Source of the DNA: Streptomyces sp. NBC_00083
Lineage (GTDB): Bacteria; Actinomycetota; Actinomycetes; Streptomycetales; Streptomycetaceae
Direction of reading: 5' to 3'
NCBI RefSeq assembly: GCF_026343295.1
Contig: NZ_JAPELY010000003.1
Span: 1,240,001 to 1,304,000 of the forward strand
DNA: 64,000 nt
The translations under genes were made by a program, and so were the position numbers. How positions within the stretch are numbered: position 1 is the first letter of the stretch; each line of letters begins with the position of its first letter. The notes under the pieces are model-generated. The model was not told the DNA's origin. It saw nothing but the letters and a program-made list of their open reading frames with translations, and did no database searches. Below, piece by piece: positions 25,601-34,061 of the stretch.

Positions 25601-26383
25601 TCACTGTGCTCGGTCGGCGCGGGTGTGTTCGTCGTCGTAGAGGAGTTGGGCGGAGGGGGTGCGTGGGCTCTGGCGGTCTGGGGTGGTGTAGGCGAAGTTG
25701 AGGACGGTGCGGCGGATGCCGGGGCGGGTCAAGGGGCTGACGCGGTGGGCGGTGGTGTCGGAGCGCAGGAGGTAGGCGTCGCCTGCGTGGTGATGGCGCC
25801 GGTGCACGGGGAGGTCGGCCGGCAGCGGCAGGGTGGTGGTGTGGGGCGTGTATTCGAGGAGGCCGCCGTCGCGGGGGTCGGTCGGCGCCTCGATGAAGAG
25901 GACGAGGGCGTAGGGGTAGTCGTCCGTGTGCTCGCCGTGGGTGTCGCCCGGGTGGTGGAGGATGTTCACGACGTGCCGCTCGGTCACTTCGTGTACGGGA
26001 ACGACGGGTCGTCCGGTGACTGTGCGGAGCAGGTTGATCAGGTCGGGCTGTTGGTAGAGCCCGGAGACGAGCGGGGAGTGGGCGTTCAGGGCGGGCCCGC
26101 CGATGGTGGTCATGTGGCGGGGCGAGCCTCCCATGCATTCCATCGTGAAGTCCCGTCGTCTGGTGTCGGCTTCCAGCCCTGCGAGTTCCGTCAGGAGCCG
26201 GTCCAGTACGTGTTGGGGGATCAGTCCTGGCAGCGGGAGGTAGCTGTCCGCGGCGAAGCGGTCTGGTGTGTCGGCAGGGAGGTCGGGACAGGAAATCACG
26301 GTGGCCGCCCGGGTTCGGACGTGGCCCGCGATACGTTTCCCGGCCGCGTCGGTGTAGGTGGGAGTGAGGAAGTGCTTGGGCAC
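25601..26383 (-). CDS. HalD/BesD-like Fe(II)/2-oxoglutarate oxygenase
   Basis: The 260-residue protein (GTG start at 26383) resembles, from memory, the HalD/BesD family of radical amino-acid halogenases: HVVNILHHPGDTHGEHTDDY, then YALVLFIEAPTDPRDGGLLE, and a distal LLRSDTTAHRVSPLTRPG. The iron site reads H152-T-D154 with distal His213 and Arg220 for 2-oxoglutarate. The halogenases replace the acidic ligand by Gly to make room for chloride; here Asp154 is kept, which predicts hydroxylation rather than chlorination. Free amino acids are the known substrates of the family. The neighbour on the same strand is an EF-hand gene, about 230 bases upstream. Confidence 0.75.
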   Translation of the reverse strand: MPKHFLTPTYTDAAGKRIAGHVRTRAATVISCPDLPADTPDRFAADSYLPLPGLIPQHVLDRLLTELAGLEADTRRRDFTMECMGGSPRHMTTIGGPALNAHSPLVSGLYQQPDLINLLRTVTGRPVVPVHEVTERHVVNILHHPGDTHGEHTDDYPYALVLFIEAPTDPRDGGLLEYTPHTTTLPLPADLPVHRRHHHAGDAYLLRSDTTAHRVSPLTRPGIRRTVLNFAYTTPDRQSPRTPSAQLLYDDEHTRADRAQ

Positions 26384-26568
26384 GGTGGTCTACCGCAGGT
26401 GAGCGGGCCACGGTCGGCGCAGCGCCGAAGTGTCACCTGCCCGGCTGGCTCGCGTCACCACACTTCGCCGGCCCCGTGGCCCGGGATACGAAGGGCCGGG
26501 GGAGCTCCGTCGGCCGCCGCTCCGACAGGGGAGGGGCGCGGGTGATGTCATCGTCGGTCCGACGGATG

Positions 26569-26608
26569 CCCGTGGCGCCGCCGGGCGGGATACCGGCGGC
26601 GCCACGGG
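26569..26608 (-). terminator. Strong hairpin after the EF-hand gene
   Basis: Perfect 16-bp arms, CCCGTGGCGCCGCCGG (26569-26584) and CCGGCGGCGCCACGGG (26593-26608), with an 8-base loop start 7 bases beyond the EF-hand stop on the minus strand. No U-run. It should separate the EF-hand transcript from the oxygenase gene downstream. Confidence 0.8.
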
Positions 26609-26615
26609 TGCCGGG

Positions 26616-26828
26616 TCAGGCGAAGTAGGTGGTGAACTCGGCCAGGGTGATCCGGCGGTCGCCGTCGGTGTCGGCTTCCTTGACGAAGTCGGCGAGCTTG
26701 GTGCCCTGGATGGTCCCTTCGTTGGCCTGACCGTAATCCCGCAGTTCCCGCAGACGGATTTCCCCGTCCCCGTCGGTGTCGATCTTCTTGAAGAGGTCCT
26801 GGACCTCGGTGTCGGCGAGCTTGCCCAT
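26616..26828 (-). CDS. EF-hand calcium-binding protein (calerythrin-like mini-protein)
   Basis: A 70-residue protein consisting of two canonical EF-hands: loop 1 DTDGDGEIRLRE (residues 17-28) and loop 2 DTDGDRRITLAE (53-64). Each has Asp at positions 1, 3 and 5 and Glu at position 12, and helices flank both. Both loops should bind calcium. A GAAGGA ribosome site precedes the ATG. Such small EF-hand proteins are widespread in Streptomyces as calcium buffers or sensors. It is followed at once by a strong terminator, so it is a single-gene unit. Confidence 0.92.
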   Translation of the reverse strand: MGKLADTEVQDLFKKIDTDGDGEIRLRELRDYGQANEGTIQGTKLADFVKEADTDGDRRITLAEFTTYFA

Positions 26829-27388
26829 GGCTGTTCCTTCGGTCGGTGGTCGCGTGTCGGGCCGGGCTGTACTGCTGCGGCGGACTGCCGCACCGTTGTG
26901 TCGGCGTGGTCCGGATCAGTGCGGGACCGAGTTGCCTTTCGTCCCCCCGCCGGCCCTCGGTCGTATGGGGGTCCTTCCTGCGGACGCTAGTGGCACGACC
27001 CGGCCGATACCAGCTCAGGTCGGGCTGTTTCACCCGATAGGTATGGGTACGGGACGCCCTTCGGTTGGATGCTGCCATCGAGGAGGGTTTCCCGGGATAC
27101 GCGTGCGGCCACCGCTACGGCGCTCTCATGGAGCAATGCGTCCTGCGCGCTTACATGCCGCCCACTACGAGGCGATGCGTGGGCAGTTGCTTCCGCCGCC
27201 GAGACCAGCCACCGCGACGGACTGCACCGCAAACCACACACAGCCCGGCCGACAAGGATGATGCCCTGCCCTCTCGCGAGGCGGTGTCCGGTGTGCCGAC
27301 CCCGGCGGCGCGCCAGGCACCGGTCATGCTCGCCTTACGGACCCGACCGTGCCGCCGCCAGCCACCCCGCAGAGGAGAGCCCCGGTCC
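26829..27388. other. Divergent intergenic stretch
   Basis: About 560 bases between the divergent EF-hand and MerB-like genes; it must hold both promoters. Frames here have no recognisable motif. No palindrome resembling a MerR operator was seen ahead of the MerB-like gene. Confidence 0.4.
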
Positions 27389-28051
27389 ATGAACAGGCGC
27401 CCCGACCCGAACAGCCCCACACGGATCCACGAGGTCCACGAGCAGGTGCTCGCTTACTGGAACAACCCCGAAGGACTGTGGCGCATCCAGGTCGGGGCGC
27501 GGGTCGTGGCGCGGATCTTTGAGGACCCCGCACCGCTGTCCCGCGCCGAGATCAACGAGCTGTGCGCGGACCTTCTGCAACCGGGGCAGGACGCCGTGGA
27601 CCGCTTGGCGCGCACCGGCTTCCACCTGGAGCATGATGCCCGGGGCGACGTGATCGGCATGGCGTTCAGTCCCACTCCCGGCTCCGGTGGCACCTACGTC
27701 ACCGATCTGTCCGAGCGGCGCCTGTACGCCTGGTGTGCGGAGGACACGATGCTGTTCTCGATCGTGATGGGGCGGCGTACGGATGTCATCGCGGTGTGCC
27801 CGGTCACGCGTCAGATCATCACCGCCACGGTCGATCCGGTGAAGGGTCTGGAGAACCTGGTTCCCGCCACCGCACAGATGACCTTGGCCCCGATCCACGG
27901 GAACGACCTGCGCACCGAGTTCTGCGACCGGGTCAGCTTCACCGCGGACGAGGGCGCGGCCCGGCAACTGGCCGGCAACGACCCGGAGGTGGTCTACATG
28001 AGCGCGCAGGAGGGCTTCGCCGTCGCCAAGTCCCTGGCAGACATGTTCTAG
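27389..28051 (+). CDS. MerB-like (organomercurial lyase fold) protein
   Basis: A 220-residue protein with an AGAGGAG ribosome site before the ATG. The C-terminal 110 residues match the alkylmercury lyase domain: RRLYAWCAEDTMLFSIVMGR, TDVIAVCPVTRQIITATV, RTEFCDRVSFT and a final YMSAQEGFAVAKSLA. The residues corresponding to MerB Cys96, Asp99, Cys117 and Cys159 are Cys116, Asp119, Cys137 and Cys179, all with the same offset of 20. The complete catalytic set (two Cys and one Asp) is therefore present. There is no merA, merR, merT or merP nearby, so either it is a stand-alone detoxification enzyme or the fold has been recruited for other chemistry next to a biosynthetic-looking cluster. Confidence 0.82.
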   Translation: MNRRPDPNSPTRIHEVHEQVLAYWNNPEGLWRIQVGARVVARIFEDPAPLSRAEINELCADLLQPGQDAVDRLARTGFHLEHDARGDVIGMAFSPTPGSGGTYVTDLSERRLYAWCAEDTMLFSIVMGRRTDVIAVCPVTRQIITATVDPVKGLENLVPATAQMTLAPIHGNDLRTEFCDRVSFTADEGAARQLAGNDPEVVYMSAQEGFAVAKSLADMF

Positions 28052-28222
28052 GGCCTCACGTCCCGCGACTCCGGCCGTGGCTCCCGCGAAGCGATGCCGC
28101 GCCCCTCACCCGAGCAGCCTGTTCGTTCTACCAAGGGCTCTGTTTGCCGAGAGATCTGGACGGTCAGTTCTCGGCGGAGGTCGCGTTCGAAGGCGGGAGA
28201 TGCTCGGAGAGCCGGGCCGGGG

Positions 28223-29599
28223 TCAGCCCGATGTGCTGGGCGGGACGGCTTGGGTGGGGTGCTGCAGGTGTCGAACTGCCCGGCCGGTCAGGGGCAGGCA
28301 GATCAGCTGTGCCGCTGAGAAGCCGATGCGTTCCGCGTGGTCGCGTGTTCGGACGAGGAGCTTCACGCCGGTGGGTGCGCGCCGGCCGCGGACCGTCAGG
28401 CAGCACAGGCCGCCTCCCTCAAGTGCCCTGGTGTGCCGGACGGGGGCGTACACGGCGTAGATCGTCAGTAGTTCTCGCACGATGGCAGCTGCCGCGGTGC
28501 GGGCGAAGCGCTCGGCAGGACACTTGCGCCGTCCTTGGCCGAAGCCCACGAACCCGGTTCCGGGACGGTCGCGCTGTTGCCATCTCTCGGGCATGAACGC
28601 GTCCGCCTCGGGGTGGCCCATGCGCTGGTGACGGCCTATGTCGAACAGGAGTTGGGTCCCGCGGGGGACTGTCACCGTCGGGCTCAGGGGGATGTCGTCC
28701 ACCACGAGTCGCTGGATCGTGGCGTGCAAGGGGTAGAGCCGCAGTGCCTCCGTCAGGACGTCGTCGAGGTAGCGGGGGTCGTCCCGGATGATCCGCTCGA
28801 CGGCATGGGGATGCGCGGAGGCCGCGAGCACGGTGTGGCAGACGCTTTCGGAGAGCTGGATGACTCCGGTGTGGAAGAACACCCCCTGGAGGTGCTTCGC
28901 CCGGGACATCGTGTCCAGGGTGCTGTCACGGCCGAACACTTCGGGGCAGCCGTCGCGGTCGCGCACCTCGGCTCGTACGGCATTGAGGAGCCGCAGCCGG
29001 ACCTCGATGGTCCTTGCGTGCCGAAGGCCCTTGGAACTCCTCATCGAATCGCGGGCGGAACGACAGATCAGTGCGATCTGCTCCCGCGTCGGAGTGGACT
29101 TGAACGCCAGCTCGAACATGAGCCGTGCGGACATCGGGACGGCGAGATCCATGAGACGCAGTACGCGGCTGGTGGAACCGGCGGGCCAGGCGTCGTCGAG
29201 AACGAGGCGGACGGACCTGCGGGCCATCGCGTCCACGTCCTCGCGCGGCACGGCGAGAGCCCGGTACGTGGCTCTGGACGATTCCGCGTAGCGGGGATGG
29301 TCGGTGTCGATGTTCTCCTGGTGCTCGTCGGCGGGCCGGTGGAAGTACAGGATGGCTCGTCGCGCGTGGGTCCGTCCCCGGTGGCTCGCGGACTCGTGGG
29401 CGAAGAGGGCTTCCAGCAGGTTCCCATGGATGTCGTGATCGGGGAGCCGTCTGGGCGGAAGGCCGGGCGGCTCGTCGTCCTTGGTGAGCAAGTGGAATCT
29501 GTAGGCGGCTGCCAGACGTGGGCAGGCGGTGAGAGCGGTCACCACCGTGGCGGCGAACACGGCCGGGACGATCAGCAGCACGATCAGGCAGACGCTCAT
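28223..29599 (-). CDS. Membrane-anchored cytochrome P450 with unusual I-helix
   Basis: A 458-residue P450: N-terminal hydrophobic anchor (residues 2-25), ExxR at Glu284-Ala-Leu-Arg287, a PERW-type segment (FMPERWQQRD, about 336-344) and the haem loop GFGQGRRKCPAERFA with Cys360. The I-helix (about 236-258) reads FFHTGVIQLSES, so the usual (A/G)Gx(D/E)T acid-alcohol pair for O2 activation is not evident. Enzymes lacking it often catalyse atypical reactions. The anchored N-terminus is uncommon in bacteria. It is the last gene of a minus-strand run (2OG oxygenase, PLP enzyme, ligase, P450) with gaps of about 90-170 bases. No dedicated ferredoxin is adjacent. Confidence 0.88.
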   Translation of the reverse strand: MSVCLIVLLIVPAVFAATVVTALTACPRLAAAYRFHLLTKDDEPPGLPPRRLPDHDIHGNLLEALFAHESASHRGRTHARRAILYFHRPADEHQENIDTDHPRYAESSRATYRALAVPREDVDAMARRSVRLVLDDAWPAGSTSRVLRLMDLAVPMSARLMFELAFKSTPTREQIALICRSARDSMRSSKGLRHARTIEVRLRLLNAVRAEVRDRDGCPEVFGRDSTLDTMSRAKHLQGVFFHTGVIQLSESVCHTVLAASAHPHAVERIIRDDPRYLDDVLTEALRLYPLHATIQRLVVDDIPLSPTVTVPRGTQLLFDIGRHQRMGHPEADAFMPERWQQRDRPGTGFVGFGQGRRKCPAERFARTAAAAIVRELLTIYAVYAPVRHTRALEGGGLCCLTVRGRRAPTGVKLLVRTRDHAERIGFSAAQLICLPLTGRAVRHLQHPTQAVPPSTSG

Positions 29600-29770
29600 G
29601 TGGGCTCCGTCGATGGGACTCGGCTTCGCACCGGGCCTTTCTGTCCCGCGGGGCGGGTGCGCAAACGCCTCGCTGTGCGCGCCCCGTCCGCCGGCCGGCG
29701 CTGCCGAGATCGGTCCAGCCCGGCGGTGTCAGCCCGTTCGCGTGCGCCGTTCGAGCGCATTGCTCCGGCC

Positions 29771-31411
29771 TCACCTGCGGCTTTCCGGCGGCGTCGTGCA
29801 GGGCCGGCCGCCGCCGGTGTCCGAACCGATCTGCCGGCGGACCTGTTCCTTGCGGACCTTGCCGAGGGCGGTACGGGGCAGTTCCGGCACGAGGGCCAGC
29901 CGCACCGGCAGATAGAACTCGGTCATGCTCCTGGCCCGCAGAAAGGAACGGATGCCATCGAGGGTGAGCGGCGTGCCGCGTGGGACCACGACGGCACAGG
30001 CGACCTCATGACCCTGGGCGTCGGGCACACCGACGATGACGGCCTCGGCGATACCGGGGTGGTCGAGCAGCTCGCTCTCCACTTCGGCCACCGGGATCAC
30101 ATAGCCCCATCCGATGCGGTCGGCGGCGCGCGAGAGGTAGCGCAGACCGCCCTCGGCATCGGTCGCCACCAGGTCCCCGGTGTCGTACCAGCCCTCGTCG
30201 TGCGCCGGACTCCACAGCTCACGCGAGGTGCGCAGGTCGAACATGGCGCGGCACAGTCCGGGCCCGCGTACGTGCAGGAGCCCGGCCCCGGGATCGTCCG
30301 TCTCGGTCAGCCGGAGCCGCGTACCCCTCACGGGGCGGCCGAGGCCGCGACCGGCAGACGCCGACGCGTCCTGCGGGCTGGTCGCCATCACCGTGCCCGC
30401 CTCTGTCATGCCGTAGAACCTGACCAGCCGTGGGCACAGGAATCTGCGCACACGCGCGGCGACAGGCTCGGGCAGCGGCGCGGCCACGCTGGTCACCTGC
30501 CGCAGTTCGCCCAGGTCACGCGGCTTGGCCCGCTGCGCGTCGACCAGCTCGCCCAAGGTGCGCGGCGCCGCGAGGAGGCAGTTCACACGGTGCCGGGCCA
30601 GCAGATCCAACCAGACCGCGGTGTCGTGGGTGTCGGTGAACACCGAGGGGCGTCCGGTGGCGAGCGGGGACAGCAGGTTGAAGATGAGTCCGATGGCATG
30701 CGTCAAGGTGGAAGCGGCGGCCGTGACGGCGTTCTGCGGCAGGTGCGGCAGCGCCGCCCGGAGAGCGGCATATCTGGTGTTGTGCGTGTGCAGAACGGCC
30801 TTGGCCCGACCGGTGGTTCCCGAGGTGCACAGCACCTGGCACACCGAGTCGGCATGCACGGCCGGCCGTTCGGCCACGGACAGCGGAACGGCCAGGTCGG
30901 CATCGAGCAGCAGCTCGCCGAGGCGCAGGACACTCGCGTCCGCACAGCCATCGGTCGCGTCGTGGTCGGATGCGATGAAGAGGCGGGCCCGCGTGCCGGT
31001 CATCATGATCTCCCGCTCGCGCGCACCGGTGCCCGGCGGCAGCGAGAGCGCCACCGCTCCCACTCGGACGCACGCCAGCCACAGGGCTCCGGACTCCCAC
31101 CAGTTCGGCAGCTGCCAGGCCACCACGTCACCCGGGCGCACTCCTCGCGTCCGGAGAACCGCCGCGAACTGCTCGACGTGACGGGCGAGTTCGCCGAACG
31201 TGACCGTCACGGACCCGCCAAGGAGCGTACGGACGTTGATGTACGCGGGCTGGTCGGCCGCGGTGCGGGCAAGCGCGTGGAGATCGTCCACGAAGGTCCC
31301 GTGCCGCCACTGGCCTTGCGCGTAATAGGTGGCGGACTGGGTGGGGAGCGCCGGCAGAGAGCCGATCGACAAGGGTGTGATCGACTCGGAGGCGATGATC
31401 GGTTCGGTCAT
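29771..31411 (-). CDS. Adenylate-forming enzyme (acyl-CoA/acyl-carrier ligase)
   Basis: A 546-residue ANL-superfamily ligase: P-loop-like CTSGTTGRAKAVLHTH, RFYGMTEAGTVMATSP (A5), DEGWYDTGDLVA (A7), a hinge region (DRIGWGYVIPVAEVE) and the C-terminal catalytic lysine in LPRTALGKVRKEQV (A10). The overall look is of a free-standing aryl/alicyclic acid-CoA ligase (AliA- or DhbE-like). The ATG at 31411 is chosen for its GGAG ribosome site; an in-frame extension to 31501 lacks one. No carrier-protein gene is nearby, so the acyl-adenylate may be passed to CoA or directly to a nucleophile. It sits between the PLP enzyme and the P450 genes. Confidence 0.88.
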   Translation of the reverse strand: MTEPIIASESITPLSIGSLPALPTQSATYYAQGQWRHGTFVDDLHALARTAADQPAYINVRTLLGGSVTVTFGELARHVEQFAAVLRTRGVRPGDVVAWQLPNWWESGALWLACVRVGAVALSLPPGTGAREREIMMTGTRARLFIASDHDATDGCADASVLRLGELLLDADLAVPLSVAERPAVHADSVCQVLCTSGTTGRAKAVLHTHNTRYAALRAALPHLPQNAVTAAASTLTHAIGLIFNLLSPLATGRPSVFTDTHDTAVWLDLLARHRVNCLLAAPRTLGELVDAQRAKPRDLGELRQVTSVAAPLPEPVAARVRRFLCPRLVRFYGMTEAGTVMATSPQDASASAGRGLGRPVRGTRLRLTETDDPGAGLLHVRGPGLCRAMFDLRTSRELWSPAHDEGWYDTGDLVATDAEGGLRYLSRAADRIGWGYVIPVAEVESELLDHPGIAEAVIVGVPDAQGHEVACAVVVPRGTPLTLDGIRSFLRARSMTEFYLPVRLALVPELPRTALGKVRKEQVRRQIGSDTGGGRPCTTPPESRR

Positions 31412-31518
31412 GGGGGGCTCCGAGAGGTACGGCGAGCAGAAATGCACGTATGGGCTGGTCAGAAGGTGTGTCGCACGGGAGTCGCGGTGCTGCGGCGCCA
31501 AGGGCAGGCGCGAGGGCT

Positions 31519-32667
31519 TCAGGGGCGGAGCTTGTCGACCGCGCGGGCCACGATGTCGCAGGCTTCGTCCTGGTGGGCGCGCCAGTGCGGCTCGTACGTG
31601 CCGCCGGGGGAGGGGGCGGCCCCTCCGGTGAAGACGGCCAACGCGCGCTCACCGGGGCGGATCACGCCGTGTTCGATCGCGTCGAGCGTCCCGGCGAGCG
31701 AGTAGAGGCCGGCCCGTTCGCGCGGGGTGCCGTCGGGTTCGAGGGCGACGGCGATCCCGGCCTCGCGAAGCAAGTCGGCTGCGTGCGGCTCCAGTTGAAG
31801 GTAGCGACTGTTGGTGAGGGCGCGGACGGTTCCGTGGCTGTACGCGCACAACTCGCGCATGCGCCGGACAAGATCCTCGGTGAGGCTCTGCCGGAACAGC
31901 GTGGGTTCGAGCACCGGGACGCCGCTGGCCTCGGCCCCGTCCGACCCGCCGCGGGAACCTGTCGTCTCACCGCTCAGGGCACGCACGTACGGAGTGACCG
32001 CCTCCTGCTGCACACCGAGGAAGCGAGGCACGGGAACGGACCGCGTACGGCCTCGCAGTTCGCGCAGCCCCGCGTAGTAGCCGAGCGGACCGTATCCGCT
32101 GGACAGGGCCTGCACATGCCAGTCCCACCGCGTTCCCAGTTCGGTCGCGGCGTCGTGCAGGAAGTAGGCGCGGAGCTTGTTCGCCTCGTCCTGGTCGGCC
32201 GGGTGCGGCACGACGGGGAGCGCCAAAGTCTCGGCACACGTCGCGAGGATGGCCTTGATCCGCTGCTCGGGCGCGTCGACTTCGACGAACTGCACGGCAC
32301 CGCTCTCCGCGAGCCGGGGCACGATACGGCGACGGGAGGCCGGCGGATGGAGGATCACCGCACGCAGCCCCGTGTGCGCCGCGTACGCGGCAAGGGCGTT
32401 GGCCGTGTTCCCGGAACTCTGCGCCAGCACCAGCGGCTGCTCCTGGCGCAAACACCTGGCGACGGCCAGACAGATCAGCCAGGACTTGAAGGTGCCGGTG
32501 GCGTTCGCCGTCGACAGATCCAGTACGTCGGTGAAAACGCCGCCCTGGGGCGGTAGCCGCACGATGCGTCCGCTCTCCAGGAGGCTCGCCCGGCGGATCT
32601 CCCGGCGGCCGGCCGAAAGATGGGCGGCGTAGCGCCACACGACATCGTCCTGCGCATAGATCTGCAT
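31519..32667 (-). CDS. Fold-type II PLP-dependent enzyme (threonine-synthase-like)
   Basis: A 382-residue enzyme of the tryptophan-synthase-beta/threonine-synthase superfamily. The PLP lysine is Lys61 in the ANATGTFKSW context, the substrate-carboxylate loop is QSSGNTANALAAYA (Ser84-Thr88), and the phosphate-binding glycine turn resembles SSGYGPLGYYAG. The last 120 residues hold a substrate-lid region with LFTGGAAPSPGG-like features. A GGAGG ribosome site precedes the ATG at 32667. Such enzymes do beta- or gamma-replacement/elimination on amino acids, so it could make or modify a non-proteinogenic amino acid for the adjacent ligase. Confidence 0.85.
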   Translation of the reverse strand: MQIYAQDDVVWRYAAHLSAGRREIRRASLLESGRIVRLPPQGGVFTDVLDLSTANATGTFKSWLICLAVARCLRQEQPLVLAQSSGNTANALAAYAAHTGLRAVILHPPASRRRIVPRLAESGAVQFVEVDAPEQRIKAILATCAETLALPVVPHPADQDEANKLRAYFLHDAATELGTRWDWHVQALSSGYGPLGYYAGLRELRGRTRSVPVPRFLGVQQEAVTPYVRALSGETTGSRGGSDGAEASGVPVLEPTLFRQSLTEDLVRRMRELCAYSHGTVRALTNSRYLQLEPHAADLLREAGIAVALEPDGTPRERAGLYSLAGTLDAIEHGVIRPGERALAVFTGGAAPSPGGTYEPHWRAHQDEACDIVARAVDKLRP

Positions 32668-32759
32668 GGGCGCCTCCGGTCCGTTTCACGATTGCGTGAC
32701 GCTGCCGTCGGTCAGCTCTGCCGTCGGTCAGTTCTGCGGTCGGTCAGTTCGGTGGCTGT

Positions 32760-33716
32760 TCAGCGAGGCGTGGTGAGGTACTCGCGCAGCCAGTCGCCCC
32801 AGCGCACCGGAGGGTGGACGGTGCGTCCGATGGGCGGCGGGAACGCCTCGATGAGGGCGTCGTGGTCGGCGCCGCTCACATAGAGCAGGGACACCAGGTC
32901 CTCATCGGGGGCGGCGGCGGGCGGCGGGGCGACCCGGTGTCGGCAGGCCACCCACCGGTCTCCCGTCCACCGGGCCAGCAGTTCGCCGACGTTGACCGCG
33001 AGGGATCCGGAAACGAACGGGGCATCCGCCCAGCCTCCCTCGGCCGTGCGGAGCTGAAGGCCGCCCAGCCCCCTCTCGCGGTCGAGGACGGTCAGCGCGC
33101 CGAAATCGCTGTGCTCACCCAGCCGTGGACGGTCCGCTGCCGCCGTGCCCAGGTGACGCAGCGAGGGGTACCACTTGAGCGCGCCGACCTGGGTGGGGTC
33201 CCGCCGCAGCGAGGTGAAGTGATCGACGCGCGCGCCGAGAGCGTGGGCGCACAGCTCCAGGAGTTCATCGCTGAGCCGCCGCATCGCCCGGAGGTAGGCG
33301 TCGGCGGCCTCTGCCAGCCGTGGAACCTCCGCGGGCCAGCGCTGCGAGCGTCGCTGGTCGAGCTCGGGCGAGCCCGTGGAACCGCCGGCCCTGAAAGTGA
33401 ACGCCTCTTTGAGGTCGGTCGGCCCGCCCCGCGCGATGGCGAGCCCGGCCGACCATCCGCTGCCGCCGCTGGCGGCCCGGTAGCCGCCCTTGACCTGCTC
33501 GGGAAGGGCGAAGAACTCCCTCGCGAGCAACCGCAGTTCAGCAAGTACATCGGTCGGCACACCGTGCCCGGTGATCAGGCAGAAGCCATTCGAGACGAAC
33601 GCGCTGTCCAGCCGGCGGGCCACCTCGTTCCGTCCGTCGGGCCCGCCGTCGCGCCAGGGTGCCAAGTCGATGATCACGGCGGCGTCTTCGGCGGTGAGCG
33701 GGGCGGCAGTGGTCAT
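32760..33716 (-). CDS. Isopenicillin-N-synthase-family Fe(II)/2OG oxygenase
   Basis: A 318-residue 2OG-Fe(II) oxygenase of the plant-type/IPNS superfamily. It has an N-terminal DIOX_N region (VIIDLAPWRDG, then FCLITGHGVPTD), iron ligands in RLGEHSDFGALTVL (HxD), and the distal His in VACRHRVAPPP followed by the 2-oxoglutarate-binding region. The ATG at 33716 with a GAGGA site is used. It is the first gene of the minus-strand run and is divergent from the acyl-CoA dehydrogenase at 34062. A hydroxylase, desaturase or cyclase role on an amino-acid-derived intermediate is plausible. Substrate unknown. Confidence 0.88.
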   Translation of the reverse strand: MTTAAPLTAEDAAVIIDLAPWRDGGPDGRNEVARRLDSAFVSNGFCLITGHGVPTDVLAELRLLAREFFALPEQVKGGYRAASGGSGWSAGLAIARGGPTDLKEAFTFRAGGSTGSPELDQRRSQRWPAEVPRLAEAADAYLRAMRRLSDELLELCAHALGARVDHFTSLRRDPTQVGALKWYPSLRHLGTAAADRPRLGEHSDFGALTVLDRERGLGGLQLRTAEGGWADAPFVSGSLAVNVGELLARWTGDRWVACRHRVAPPPAAAPDEDLVSLLYVSGADHDALIEAFPPPIGRTVHPPVRWGDWLREYLTTPR

Positions 33717-34061
33717 GGTCGTCCTCACGCGCGCGGTCGGTCGGCCGCGCTGATGCTCTTGGGTGGTTTGGGTGGTTGCCGCCCATCCAATCGGCCGACG
33801 TTCCTTCACGACGACATCGCCGGACCAGGCTCACCTGCATGAGTGATCATCAGCGCGCCACATGCGCCATCGGCCACTTCCACCTCGACGATGGGGGGTG
33901 CGGGGCGACTCCCGAGGCCCCGACGCCCCGGCTTGTCGGCTCCCCGGCCTATCGGCTCGCTGACTCCTCGGCCCCGGTGGTCCCGGGCGAGTCCCGCAGG
34001 AGATCCCCCAGCAGCCGCGGGTCGCCCGCGGGGACCCCACAGCAGAAAGGAGCACCGGAGC
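33717..34061. promoter_or_regulatory. Divergent promoter region of the oxygenase cluster
   Basis: About 345 bases between the 2OG oxygenase (minus) and the acyl-CoA dehydrogenase (plus). It must drive both arms of the cluster. Near 33912-33966 there is a run of repeated CCGAGGCC/CGGCTCC/CTCGG-like words but no clear operator. An open plus-strand extension upstream of 34062 has no ribosome site. Confidence 0.4.

Noticed and set aside
28535..31705. Very long plus-strand open frame (over 1000 codons) opposite the P450 and ligase genes
   Set aside because: Its translation is a Gly/Arg/His-rich shadow of the two minus-strand genes, whose motifs (haem loop, A3/A5/A10) are unambiguous.
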